This document shows, one piece after another, positions 42,702-52,021 of a stretch of 64,000 nucleotides of DNA. This stretch comes from Chitinophaga sp. YR627 (GTDB lineage Bacteria; Bacteroidota; Bacteroidia; Chitinophagales; Chitinophagaceae): NCBI RefSeq assembly GCF_900114995.1, contig NZ_FOUX01000001.1:372001-436000 (forward strand), in the 5' to 3' direction. The translations under genes were made by a program, and so were the position numbers. Position 1 is the first letter of the stretch. Every line of letters begins with the position of its first letter. Under the pieces are notes generated by a model, which worked only from the letters and a program-made list of their open reading frames with translations, did not search any database and was not told the origin of the DNA.

Positions 42702-45602
42702 TCAGGATTGTGCCGGTCTTACCTGATCATCTGCTACCGCCAGCAGAAAGTCATATAAGCTGACCTCTGCCGGTAATTCCAGCTTCTTGCGTAACCGGTA
42801 CCTGCTCGTTTCCACACCTCGAACGGAAATCCCCAGCGACTGTGCGATTTCTTTGGTGGTCAGATTGATGCGCAGATAGGCACAGAGTTTCAGATCCGTT
42901 GTACTCAGCTCCGGATAACGGCGTTTCAGCTTAAACAGAAAGTTATTATGTACTTCGTCAAAATGCCTGGAAAACTGCTCCCAGTCCTCTTCATTGTTTT
43001 CCGCCTCCTCAAACAGCCGCATCACCTTTTTAAATGCCCCCGCCGGCGAGTCTAATTTCTTCATAGCACTCAGCAGTTCTTCCTTGATATTCGATAATAC
43101 CTTGCCCCTGTGTAAGAGGTACATAGTGGCCGTCGCCAGCTCCTTGTTTTTGAAACGGACTTCCGCCGTCAGCTTTTCATTTTGCAGACTGATCAGGTCT
43201 TTCTCCCGCTGCTCCTTTTCAAACCGGTGCCGTAAGATCAGCTGCTCCTGTTTCTGCTGATAGCGCTTCCGCTGACGAATGAATTTCTTCTTCTGATAAA
43301 TATAAGCCCAGAGCAGTAAGGCAAGCCCGCTCAGCACATAGACGCTCATCGCAAGACCCGTCTGATACCAGGCAGGTAATATCCGGAAAGCATATACTGC
43401 CGGACGCGACACATTGCCCAGATTATCCTTCGCCCGCACAGAAAATGCATAATAGCCATGCGGCAGATTGGTGTAGTCTTTTTCCGTTTTTACCGACCAT
43501 TCACTCCAGCCCTGATCAAATCCTGACAGCCGGTAACTGTAGGAGATCGTATTCCCCTGACTATATACCGGTGAAGCATACTCAAAATGAAAACCCGAAA
43601 ATGCATGAGGCATTGCTTTGAAGGAATGCTTTCCCGGGGGATGATACCCGCCAAATAAAAGACTGTCCCGCTTTCCATGTGCGCTGACCTGACCAATCAG
43701 TACAACAGGCAACTCCCGCGAATGACGGTAGTGCCTGTAATTAATGTGATACATCCCCTTCTCCGCGCCCACAAAAATGTTCTCATCATCATAAGGATAA
43801 AGGAACTCAAACCCACTGACCACCTGGCCCTTCAGCTCCGGGAAATACACAATACTATAAGGATGCTCCGGCAGCGGTTTGTGAAAATCGATCACGCCGG
43901 GCATCTTATCTGAAACAAACCAGATATTGCCCGTAGCGTCTTCCGCCAGGTGCTGTAATGGGATATTCTTTAACACAGGATACAACCAGGGGGAGGGCAC
44001 GAATTTTTTCTTAACGGCATCATATTCATATACGCCTGCCTGTGTGGCCACCAGCGTCCGGTTCCTGACCCGGAATACAAAATTGTTGTAGTCAGATGGC
44101 AGACCGTCTTTGCTGGTAAAAAGTGTATACTGTAGCAGACTGTCTTCTTCCACATGCATCCTGAACACACCTCTGTAAGGATGCGAAGACCACACAATAC
44201 TGTCGTCTTCCACCGTTAGAAAACGAAATGATTCAAATAGTCCTCTTACCCTGGCAGGGTTGCCTAACTGACTGCCATTCTTTTTGATCAGTTGCAGTCC
44301 ATTATATCCGCCGGAGAGAATATGCGAGGCAAAGGGACGAAACAACCAGCTGCCTGTTAGTTTGGAGAGTAGTCTGGCGTCCTGTCCGTCAATCTCGAAA
44401 GCGCCTTCATGATGTCCCATCAATAAATGTGAGCCTATCTGACTCAGGTTCCAGACCTGTCCCTGCGTATGCCCGATCCGCCGGAAATGTCCTTCCTGGA
44501 AACTCAGGTCTTTGCGGGTACCCACCGGCGTGGCAAAAACCCCATCCGAAGTACCTATATATAATTGCGATTTGAATATTGCGGCCGTATAGGAGGTAAG
44601 GTATCGTTTGCCATCCGGTAGGATCTGTTTCACAGCGGTGTTATACCGTACCATATCGATCCCGTTATCCAGCGTTAGCCAGATATTCCTGGCAGGATCG
44701 GTAAAGATCCTAAGTACACTGTTATGCTGAAGGCCTTCATCTACCGTAAATCGCTGGATAATGTTCCCCGTAGTACTATTAATGATATAACAGCCGCCAT
44801 AGGAAGTGCCGACCAGTAGTTGCTTGTCACTATCTCCCCAGTTCCTGGCACAGTAGATCTGTTTTTCAGTGAATATGTCATCTGCAGCTGTACGGAAGGG
44901 CATCAGCTGTCTGCCATGCAATTTGAAAAGGCCCTGTTTCAGGGTGCAGATCAGTAAGGTGTCTTGTCCGTAGTCCAGGATTTCCCTGACCAGCAACCGC
45001 TGACTGGCTATCTCACTACAAACGGATTGCCATTGTCCGTTCCGGAACCGTAACAATCCCCTGGCTGCATCCTGTGCATATAGGTGTCCGCCGGCACGGC
45101 GTAAGACCTGCCATTCCGCCTGGGCGGCATAGATATGTAATGTCTTATGATCATAATGAAAGATCTTGTTGGTGCTTCTGAAGAAGATACCACTGTCATC
45201 GATCACAATATCCCAGATATCGGCAAATTGATCTTTCCGGTTCCTGACAACCGGTTTGAGTGAAGTATACCGCAATACCCCATCCGCATCCGGCAGGTAA
45301 TAACCAAAATCATCCTGGGCGCCGATATAGATCCGGCCATCCTTATCTGCTTTGACAGCTCTCAGCCGGGTATGATTGGGCACCGGGAGCAACTTCCAGG
45401 AATGACCGTTGAAGGTCATCAGCCCTTCATTGTTGGCAAAATAAAGAATGCCATTCCGGTCCATATCCAGGTCCCAGGTTTGCCCGCCACCAGGATATTG
45501 CTGGCGGGTATAATTGATCACAGGCGGTAGCCCGATTATTTGTTGTGCGATGGACAGGTTGCTCCATAGGATAGACAGCACAAGCAGAAAAAGCTTGTTC
45601 AT
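42702..45602 (-). CDS. Propeller-triple-tyrosine sensor with LuxR-type HTH
   Basis: A 966-residue protein with a signal peptide (MNKLFLLVLSILWSNLSIAQ). Residues about 25-640 hold two-component-regulator propeller repeats (GILYFANNEGLMTFNGHSWK, IWLTLDNGIDMVRYN), followed by a Y_Y_Y domain (about 660-730, SYSYRLSGFDQGWSEWS), a membrane helix (about 738-755, VYVLSGLALLLWAYIY), a coiled coil and a C-terminal LuxR-type HTH (about 895-960, DLKLCAYLRINLTTKEIAQS followed by LGISVRGVETSRYRLRKKLE). There is no histidine kinase or receiver. It should sense a glycan breakdown product outside and act directly on transcription from the membrane. It is divergent from the GH16 lipoprotein gene, a probable target. 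Confidence 0.88.
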   Translation of the reverse strand: MNKLFLLVLSILWSNLSIAQQIIGLPPVINYTRQQYPGGGQTWDLDMDRNGILYFANNEGLMTFNGHSWKLLPVPNHTRLRAVKADKDGRIYIGAQDDFGYYLPDADGVLRYTSLKPVVRNRKDQFADIWDIVIDDSGIFFRSTNKIFHYDHKTLHIYAAQAEWQVLRRAGGHLYAQDAARGLLRFRNGQWQSVCSEIASQRLLVREILDYGQDTLLICTLKQGLFKLHGRQLMPFRTAADDIFTEKQIYCARNWGDSDKQLLVGTSYGGCYIINSTTGNIIQRFTVDEGLQHNSVLRIFTDPARNIWLTLDNGIDMVRYNTAVKQILPDGKRYLTSYTAAIFKSQLYIGTSDGVFATPVGTRKDLSFQEGHFRRIGHTQGQVWNLSQIGSHLLMGHHEGAFEIDGQDARLLSKLTGSWLFRPFASHILSGGYNGLQLIKKNGSQLGNPARVRGLFESFRFLTVEDDSIVWSSHPYRGVFRMHVEEDSLLQYTLFTSKDGLPSDYNNFVFRVRNRTLVATQAGVYEYDAVKKKFVPSPWLYPVLKNIPLQHLAEDATGNIWFVSDKMPGVIDFHKPLPEHPYSIVYFPELKGQVVSGFEFLYPYDDENIFVGAEKGMYHINYRHYRHSRELPVVLIGQVSAHGKRDSLLFGGYHPPGKHSFKAMPHAFSGFHFEYASPVYSQGNTISYSYRLSGFDQGWSEWSVKTEKDYTNLPHGYYAFSVRAKDNLGNVSRPAVYAFRILPAWYQTGLAMSVYVLSGLALLLWAYIYQKKKFIRQRKRYQQKQEQLILRHRFEKEQREKDLISLQNEKLTAEVRFKNKELATATMYLLHRGKVLSNIKEELLSAMKKLDSPAGAFKKVMRLFEEAENNEEDWEQFSRHFDEVHNNFLFKLKRRYPELSTTDLKLCAYLRINLTTKEIAQSLGISVRGVETSRYRLRKKLELPAEVSLYDFLLAVADDQVRPAQS

Positions 45603-45883
45603 TTTCCATAACGTTTCACTAAAAATAGGGAATAATATAGCGCGAAGTAAGGGTGACGTAAATAAGGTTTATTGATAATCAATATACTACGTTCTGCTTG
45701 TAGTAGATTAGACGTACCCCCTAAAAGAAGGAGGATGAAAATTAAGCGCATCTTTGCCCTGATCAAATTAACCATTCGTTTCCGCGTTATGACACCTTGT
45801 TACTGAAACAGGCGTATTATTTACACCTGTCCGGCAGCGATAAGGCTATACCGTGGAAACAATGAAAACCAGAAAATTTAACT

Positions 45884-47113
45884 ATGAAAAGGCAAACCCT
45901 CTCCACGTTGCTGAGCGTACTGCTCCTGTCAGGGGCAGTAACATCCTGTAAGAAAGAAAACAAGGCAGAACAGGCGCCTAAATTGTCCGCAGATGACAAA
46001 ACCGTTGGCGCTGTATCCGCTGCTGCCAGATCTTATAACCTGATCTGGTCTGATGAATTTGACGGCACCAGCCTGAATACCTCAAAATGGGGGTACGAAA
46101 ATGGTAACCTCGGTGTCAACAATGAAAAGCAGTTTTACCAGACCCAGAACGTTGCTGTCAGCAATGGTAATCTGGTGATCACTGCCCGTAAAGAAACCGT
46201 TGCCGGCCAGCCCTACACTTCCGGCCGTATCAACAGTAACGGTAAATTCTCTACCAGGTACGGTCGTATCGAAGCCCGTATCAAACTGCCAGGCGTACAG
46301 GGCTTATGGCCTGCTTTCTGGATGCTGGGTAACAGTATCAGCACCGGCGCCGGCTGGCCAGCCTGTGGTGAAATTGACATCATGGAGCATGTAAACACCG
46401 GTAATACCGTGCTGGGTACCATCCACTGGTTCAATACCGTGTATTCCTATTATGGTGGTAACACCCAGACCACACCAACCGATTACCACGTGTATGCGGT
46501 TGACTGGGATGCTTCCGCGATCCGCTGGTATGTGGATGGTGTACAGTTCCATGAGGCAAACATCCTCAACAACATCAACGGTACAGAAGAATTCCATGCA
46601 CCTTTCTTTATCCTGCTGAACATTGCCGTAGGGGGTAACCTGCCGGGTAATAACATCAATGATGGTGCTTTACCAGCTTCCATGCTGGTGGATTACGTAA
46701 GAGTGTACAGCATCACCGACACACCTGGTGGTGGTACTGCTCCGATCGGTTCTACCATCACCATCAAAGGCAGCAACGGTTTATTTGCCAGCGGTGAAAA
46801 TGGTGCACAGGCAATGACCTGCAACCGTCCAACGGCACAGGCATGGGAACAGTTCACCGTAGTAGATGCAGGTGGTGGTAAAGTAGCCCTGCGTAGCCAG
46901 GGCATGTATGTTTCCTCCGAAAATGGTGCGCAGGCAATGACCTGCAGCCGCCCGACCATCCAGGACTGGGAAAAATTTGATTGGATAGATAATGGCGATG
47001 GCACGTTCTCTCTCCGTGGAAACAATGGAGCATATGTCTCCAGTGAAAACGGTACCCAGGCAATGACCTGCAACCGTCCGACGATCCAGGGCTGGGAGAA
47101 ATTCACCCGCTAA
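45884..47113 (+). CDS. GH16 glucanase lipoprotein with three fascin-like repeats
   Basis: A 409-residue lipoprotein, lipobox GAVTSC (about residues 17-22). GH16 catalytic domain at about 50-290: [20 protein letters not shown], then [13 protein letters not shown] and the catalytic GEIDIMEHV (about 161-169, ExDxxE). The C-terminal 110 residues contain three repeats with [16 protein letters not shown], a beta-trefoil of fascin type, which probably binds glucan. It is divergent from the sensor and would begin laminarin-type depolymerisation at the cell surface. A second GH16 lies in the minus-strand locus, so the two probably attack different linkages or sizes. Confidence 0.92.
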   Translation: MKRQTLSTLLSVLLLSGAVTSCKKENKAEQAPKLSADDKTVGAVSAAARSYNLIWSDEFDGTSLNTSKWGYENGNLGVNNEKQFYQTQNVAVSNGNLVITARKETVAGQPYTSGRINSNGKFSTRYGRIEARIKLPGVQGLWPAFWMLGNSISTGAGWPACGEIDIMEHVNTGNTVLGTIHWFNTVYSYYGGNTQTTPTDYHVYAVDWDASAIRWYVDGVQFHEANILNNINGTEEFHAPFFILLNIAVGGNLPGNNINDGALPASMLVDYVRVYSITDTPGGGTAPIGSTITIKGSNGLFASGENGAQAMTCNRPTAQAWEQFTVVDAGGGKVALRSQGMYVSSENGAQAMTCSRPTIQDWEKFDWIDNGDGTFSLRGNNGAYVSSENGTQAMTCNRPTIQGWEKFTR

Positions 47114-47153
47114 CTAAATATTGTCTTTTCCCTCGATTAAACCCTTAGCTGGC

Positions 47154-47209
47154 CGCCATTACGCCGCTATTTCTTCGCTCATGAGCGAAGAAATAGCGGC
47201 GTAATGGCG
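47154..47209. repeat. Perfect 56-bp palindrome
   Basis: Both arms of 28 bases match exactly with no spacer, centred between 47181 and 47182. The left arm begins cgccattacgccgctatttc and the core is gctcatgagc. It sits 40 bases after the GH16 lipoprotein stop and lacks a T-run. It is followed by three taatgg(c)g units near 47202-47229. The rest of this 319-base gap holds a 9-bp inverted repeat (ttgatcacc / ggtgatcaa, 47279-47298) and the GAF gene's terminator. Confidence 0.9.
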
Positions 47210-47372
47210 TTATAATGGCGGTATAATGGGAGAAACAGGACATTACTAGCGGACAATCAGGCATTTGGCCGGATTTCGTTGATCACCCAGGTGATCAAGT
47301 CCACCTATGCATCGTGTATAAGGCATGTATGAAGCATGCATACCTCGAGTATAAGGTATGACACAGCTACGC

Positions 47373-47402
47373 AAAAAAAAGCGCCGGTACCTGACCAGCG
47401 CT
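47373..47402 (-). terminator. Terminator of the GAF-domain gene
   Basis: On the minus strand agcgctggt / accggcgct forms a 9-bp stem with one G-U pair, followed by eight T. Confidence 0.85.
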
Positions 47403-47432
47403 CCTGTTGTATAATGTAAAAGTTTAATAAAA

Positions 47433-49706
47433 CTAGTGTATCAGCTTCACCCGGATAGCTCTCAAACCTGATACTCCCTGAAGGTCCTCAATATCAAAGC
47501 GTTCAATAGCTTCATCCAGCACAGCACGTGATTGCAGCGTTTTTATGTATCCCAGGTACTCTTCCTCCTCTAACGCACTGGAATACACAATCGTTACCTT
47601 ACCCGATTGTGTGATACGCTCAGTGGTATCTTTGATAAAGGCTTTATCGATCCGTTTTTTGACGATCTCAAAACGCGCATTATAGCTACCATCCACATCA
47701 AATCGCTTTTCGTCCATCCTGAACCGGATGGAAATAGTAGAATTATATACTAAAATTAGTGTGGTAACATCCAAACCGTAAGGAAGCTCCGGTTTCAGGT
47801 GATGATGAGCGATTTCCATTTTACAAAGCGTCTCCAGTTGCCAGAGCCGCAGCGTATATAATCGCTGGATATCGAATTTCAGTTTCGGGGCAATAGAGGC
47901 GCCGATATACAGGTTATGTTCTACCCCATCGGTTTTGAACCGTTCAAAGTAATGGGGGAATGCGCGCTGTGCTGCAACCTGCTGTTTATCAATGATACCG
48001 GTCATCCGGTCATTGATAGCAGCAATCGTAGCCTCATACTTCCGGCGATGCAGGTGAAACCGGCCATAGGCCTTGTCATTATCCGAAAAATAAGCCTCTA
48101 CCTGCGGATCGGCCATGAAGGGATGTAGTTTGGGATGCACTTCGCTCACCACATAAGCCGTGATATATTGTTCCGTACCCGCCTTTAAAGGGAAAGACAA
48201 CTCTATGAGGTACTCCTTCAGCTGTTCCTGTATGGTGTCAAAACCGCCCAGTTGTTTAAGTAACCGGGACAAGGTCTTTACCTGTAATAACAGGTCCTCC
48301 TGCACGCTGTGATTACGTACTTCTGACGAGCCCTTGATATCGATCTGTCCATATAGAGGATACACATCGCGGAATACGATCTCGTGTGGTTTATACTCTT
48401 TCCCGGCATGATGATGTGCGATAAACCTTTCTGCTTCTTTCCTGAATTTCCAGTATACGCTCTCGTGGATAGACGTATAATTATTCTGGATCACCGCCTG
48501 TACCTCATTCTGCATCTCTGCCAGCAGTCTTTCGACAGTATCTGTCAGAAAAGGCATCACAACTTCCAGTTTGTTGGCGTTGATGCTGTTGAGCTCTTTG
48601 GTCCTTACAGAGACCATTTCCATAACGCCCAGCAGTTGCCCGTTCTTGACAACCGGGGCCAGGATAAAGCTTTTAATGCCTTTTTTATAGAGGAAACCAG
48701 CCAGCCGGTTTTCCGGATCAGCCGCCAGAAATTCGTCTACATTGGACACGGCGAAGTATTGTTTGTTCTTCACCACACAGCTATACGAAGACGTACACAG
48801 CAACTCACGCGCTTCGCTGTGTCTATGTCCCTGTACAAGAAAACTGTTCATCTGCTGTAAACCAAAAGGGTCGGCTGTGAAATGATCGTCTTCCGGGTTA
48901 TAAAGGGTGAAACCTACCTGAATATCAGGAATACGGTAGATGGACCGGAAGATGGACTGGATCTTGTCTTCAAAGCCTTCTGTATTCAATCCCAGCAGCT
49001 TTTCCTTGAAGATAGATACGGCATTCTCCACTGTCGCATCATACAGCGTCATGATGGCAAATCCTTTCAGGATCCAGCTTTCCTTAGGAAATTTGGACTT
49101 CCACAGGGCCAGATCATCATAGTTATTCAGCAGCAGGTCGATCTCTTCCTGGCTCAGCGTCGGCGCTGTATCCGTTGGGATGATATCGAGAAAATCTGCA
49201 TTGTATAATATCCTGTAATGTTTGATAACGCCATCCGCAGTAGGAATATCGTAGAAAAACGGTCTGCCGAAATCCAGTGAAGTGCCATAAAATTCATTGA
49301 GGATGATACAGCAGCTCAGCACATAGGCCTGATGTTCGTCAAAGTCCCTGATGGCAAAGCTAAAGCCGGGACCCGCGGCCCGGAGGATGTTTTTAAACCG
49401 CTCTGTGTGATTGAAAATGAGATCTGCATAAGGCAGGTTGATGGCCTTTATCTCGTTCATCGTGAGCGCCTCAGGGAAATAGTCCACCAGCAGGCGGCGT
49501 ATCAGTCCTTCGTTCTTTTCTATCTGATCAGCTGATGTAATACCTTCGACCAGTGCTGGATTTTGTGCAAGTTCTTCCAACAGGGCTTTGGCACGGCTGG
49601 CGGCCTCGCCTGCAGGTCCTGCTGCCTGTTTTTCCAGTCGCTCGGCTAACTGGTAAAAACTGAGTTGAATCTTAAATGGACTGTCCGGAATCGAATGCAG
49701 GTTCAT
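47433..49706 (-). CDS. Cytoplasmic GAF-domain protein
   Basis: A 757-residue protein with no signal peptide or membrane helix. The middle (about 250-410) is a GAF domain: SIFRSIYRIPDIQVGFTLYN, GIKSFILAPVVKNGQLLGVM and EMVSVRTKELNSINANKLEV. The N-terminal 240 residues are helical, and the C-terminal 340 residues form an alpha/beta part (VFRDVYPLYGQIDIKGSSEV, YNARFEIVKKRIDKAF). No kinase, cyclase or HTH is visible. The family is found as single genes in Bacteroidota; it may be a cytoplasmic sensor that binds a small ligand. Role unknown. Confidence 0.75.
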   Translation of the reverse strand: MNLHSIPDSPFKIQLSFYQLAERLEKQAAGPAGEAASRAKALLEELAQNPALVEGITSADQIEKNEGLIRRLLVDYFPEALTMNEIKAINLPYADLIFNHTERFKNILRAAGPGFSFAIRDFDEHQAYVLSCCIILNEFYGTSLDFGRPFFYDIPTADGVIKHYRILYNADFLDIIPTDTAPTLSQEEIDLLLNNYDDLALWKSKFPKESWILKGFAIMTLYDATVENAVSIFKEKLLGLNTEGFEDKIQSIFRSIYRIPDIQVGFTLYNPEDDHFTADPFGLQQMNSFLVQGHRHSEARELLCTSSYSCVVKNKQYFAVSNVDEFLAADPENRLAGFLYKKGIKSFILAPVVKNGQLLGVMEMVSVRTKELNSINANKLEVVMPFLTDTVERLLAEMQNEVQAVIQNNYTSIHESVYWKFRKEAERFIAHHHAGKEYKPHEIVFRDVYPLYGQIDIKGSSEVRNHSVQEDLLLQVKTLSRLLKQLGGFDTIQEQLKEYLIELSFPLKAGTEQYITAYVVSEVHPKLHPFMADPQVEAYFSDNDKAYGRFHLHRRKYEATIAAINDRMTGIIDKQQVAAQRAFPHYFERFKTDGVEHNLYIGASIAPKLKFDIQRLYTLRLWQLETLCKMEIAHHHLKPELPYGLDVTTLILVYNSTISIRFRMDEKRFDVDGSYNARFEIVKKRIDKAFIKDTTERITQSGKVTIVYSSALEEEEYLGYIKTLQSRAVLDEAIERFDIEDLQGVSGLRAIRVKLIH

Positions 49707-49892
49707 GTTCTTGTTATCTTACCGGTATAAAATTAATCATAATTTCCTATTCCCCTGCTGCTACAATGACCGCATAGTGCGCGGGCCTTTCAGTTGCCGT
49801 TGGAAATTTTTTTTGCAGCCCTTTAAAATATCCCGCTAATTTCCCGCACCTTGCAGTCAGAAGAAAAGTCTTCATTCCTAAAATGCTACCCG

Positions 49893-50909
49893 ATGACCCA
49901 ACGTATCCTGTTCCTCATTGCCATCTTATTTTCTTTCAATCATTTATTTGCACAACAACAGACCATCAGGCGTATTGACTCACTGCTCAACGCTCCTTCA
50001 CAGACACCCTTTAATGGCGTAGTCGTACTCAGTACCAACGGCAAAACATCTTACAGGAAAGCAGCCGGTTATGCCAGCTTCGAACAGAAAAAAGCCATTA
50101 CCAGCGAAAGCGAATTTATCGTCGGTTCCATCAGCAAACAGATTACGGCAGTGATCGTACTACGCGAACTGGATAAAGGACGCCTGCGCCTGGAAGACCC
50201 TATCCGCAGGTACCTGCCCCAGCTGACAGAAAAATGGGCAGACACCGTCACCATTCATCATCTCCTGACGCATACACATGGTATTACAGCGTTAGATAAA
50301 CCACTGGCGTTCAAACCCGGCAGCCGCTTCCAATATGGCTTTATCAGTTATGACCTGCTGTCGCAGATCGTAGAGAAAACATCCGGTCAGTCTTTCCCGG
50401 ACCTTTGTAATGCCCTGTTCAAAATGTGTGGTATGCAACATAGTTCGCATCCGAGAGGCAGATCTTACAGAAATCTTTGTAAGGGATATGTACTGGAAAA
50501 TGGAGAGCGGAAAGAAGAACCTTCTTACCTGGATGTGTTTGCTGCTGCCGGCGGACTGGTATCCTCCGGAGAAGACCTGGTAAAATGGAACAACAACCTG
50601 CATGGCGGGAAATTACTGGCGGACAGTACCTACCGGCTCATGATCAGCAAAAAGGAAAATGCTTTTCGGGATCATGTTATTTTAGGGACGGTCGACTACG
50701 GCTATGGTATAACGATTCCACATCAGTTCAGCGTTCCTGAACTGTGCGTAACTGGCGTAGCACAGGGTTTTATTGCGATGGATATGTATTTCCCTTTTAC
50801 AAAGACAAGTCTGGTGGTACTGGAGAACATCGCCACCGATATGCAGGAACTGAAGAATAGTTTTTATTACCACGAACAGATACTGAAGATAGTAAGGGAT
50901 GCACAGTAA
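49893..50909 (+). CDS. Exported serine hydrolase, beta-lactamase class C/DD-peptidase fold
   Basis: I chose the ATG at 49893 because the protein then starts with a signal peptide (MTQRILFLIAILFSFNHLFA). The SxxK motif is SISK in FIVGSISKQITAVIVLRELD (about residue 78), followed by the family stretch LEDPIRRYLPQL. The usual YxN motif appears altered to YGF in FQYGFISYDLL. The family covers esterases, DD-peptidases and beta-lactamases; penicillin hydrolysis is not implied. No partner gene is evident. Confidence 0.85.
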   Translation: MTQRILFLIAILFSFNHLFAQQQTIRRIDSLLNAPSQTPFNGVVVLSTNGKTSYRKAAGYASFEQKKAITSESEFIVGSISKQITAVIVLRELDKGRLRLEDPIRRYLPQLTEKWADTVTIHHLLTHTHGITALDKPLAFKPGSRFQYGFISYDLLSQIVEKTSGQSFPDLCNALFKMCGMQHSSHPRGRSYRNLCKGYVLENGERKEEPSYLDVFAAAGGLVSSGEDLVKWNNNLHGGKLLADSTYRLMISKKENAFRDHVILGTVDYGYGITIPHQFSVPELCVTGVAQGFIAMDMYFPFTKTSLVVLENIATDMQELKNSFYYHEQILKIVRDAQ

Positions 50910-50915
50910 AATATG

Positions 50916-51536
50916 CTATCCTGCTTTCTTTTGCACATGCTCCGGACAATCCAGACGCAGGGTGTCTGCTACCAGCGGAATACGCAGGAGATTACAGAAG
51001 TGTTTGTTGCCACTACCAGCATAATGCGTACAGGTAAAACACATCCGCTGCATGGTGATGATCTGCGCATTATGGAGCTGGAAGATAAGCTGAAGTAAGA
51101 CTGTTTTCAGTCCGGTTTTTTGTGTGTCGGGCAACTGGCTCACATATCCAAGCAGGGTATCCGCAAATCCCCCGGCAGATTCCGCGATCTTTTTGCCTGC
51201 TGCGGTTAATTTGAGCACCTGTGCACGACTGTCCGTTGGATTATCCTTTTTTACCACCAGCTTCTTTTCTACCAGCACTTTTATCACATCACTGACCGTT
51301 GCCTTGGTGACGTTAAATTCCCTGGACAGATAGGTCACCGTTGCCATCGAATCATCATGCGTATGCAGGAAGATCAGTGACTGTATCTGTATCGGACTCA
51401 GTCCGTGTTCTTTTGCCTGTTCCCACAGCATCACCCGGAAAGATTCGCCTACCCGTTCCAGTGCCGCAACGATCAGGGCGTCATTAGATGAATTTTGTAC
51501 ATCCGGATTGAACGGCGTCGTGTTTGTGTTACTCAT
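50916..51536 (-). CDS. MarR-family regulator with C-terminal Cys motif
   Basis: The ATG at 51536 gives the usual MarR length (206 residues); the open frame upstream adds an unlikely hydrophobic stretch. The winged helix is at about 40-150 (LSPIQIQSLIFLHTHDDSMA, TVTYLSREFNVTKATVSDVI). The C-terminal extension has four cysteines spaced CX2CX11CX15C (FTCTHYAGSGNKHFC... LDCPEH), which may bind zinc or an iron-sulfur cluster. The next gene upstream on this strand, a DUF2024 gene, also has a CxxC motif, so redox or metal sensing is possible (inference). The gene converges with the serine hydrolase with six bases between stops. Confidence 0.85.
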   Translation of the reverse strand: MSNTNTTPFNPDVQNSSNDALIVAALERVGESFRVMLWEQAKEHGLSPIQIQSLIFLHTHDDSMATVTYLSREFNVTKATVSDVIKVLVEKKLVVKKDNPTDSRAQVLKLTAAGKKIAESAGGFADTLLGYVSQLPDTQKTGLKTVLLQLIFQLHNAQIITMQRMCFTCTHYAGSGNKHFCNLLRIPLVADTLRLDCPEHVQKKAG

Positions 51537-51691
51537 TGTCTGTATAACTATATGCTTCCTGTATTTCATCCACCGGCATACCAGGAAGAAACCTGTTGTT
51601 CTTATCAGCACAGCGATGCGGATGAATGGTCCGCATCGCTGTAGATGATCTGTATCCTGATATCCTTTTACAGGAGATAAAATTACATTCT

Positions 51692-51958
51692 TTAGTTATT
51701 ACATCCCTGCATTTCTATAATTGAATATCCCTGGCGGTCAATATCGGCTACCACATTGTCATCCGCCTGTTCGATATGACAGAAACGGCATTCATTGGTG
51801 GTCAGCGATTGTCCTTCCTGTCCTTTCTGCATCAGATACTGACGTCCGTAGGTATGGATCTTTTCCACGTCTTTAAGGTCAGCAGGAACTAATATATCAA
51901 AGTGCATAACAGCACCGTTTTTCTTCTGGACATAAGTGTCGAAAACTGAAACTTTCAT
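51692..51958 (-). CDS. DUF2024 family protein
   Basis: An 88-residue protein (MKVSVFDTYVQKKNGAVMHF...). It matches the DUF2024 family by its opening and by DILVPADLKDVEKIHTYGRQ and NECRFCHIEQADDNV, with a conserved CxxCH. The function is unknown. It lies 155 bases upstream of the MarR gene start and on the same strand. Confidence 0.85.
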   Translation of the reverse strand: MKVSVFDTYVQKKNGAVMHFDILVPADLKDVEKIHTYGRQYLMQKGQEGQSLTTNECRFCHIEQADDNVVADIDRQGYSIIEMQGCNN

Positions 51959-52021
51959 GATCTTTGTTTTTTATGGAAGTAAGCGGAGAGCAGCGTTCCC
52001 CGCTTACGATAATGTAAGCGA

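Noticed and set aside
47154..47209. Calling the 56-bp palindrome a terminator
   Set aside because: It has no T-run on either side and its arms far exceed terminator size.
49893..50909. Calling the serine hydrolase a beta-lactamase resistance gene
   Set aside because: Only the SxxK motif is clear, the YxN motif is altered, and the fold covers esterases and peptidases.
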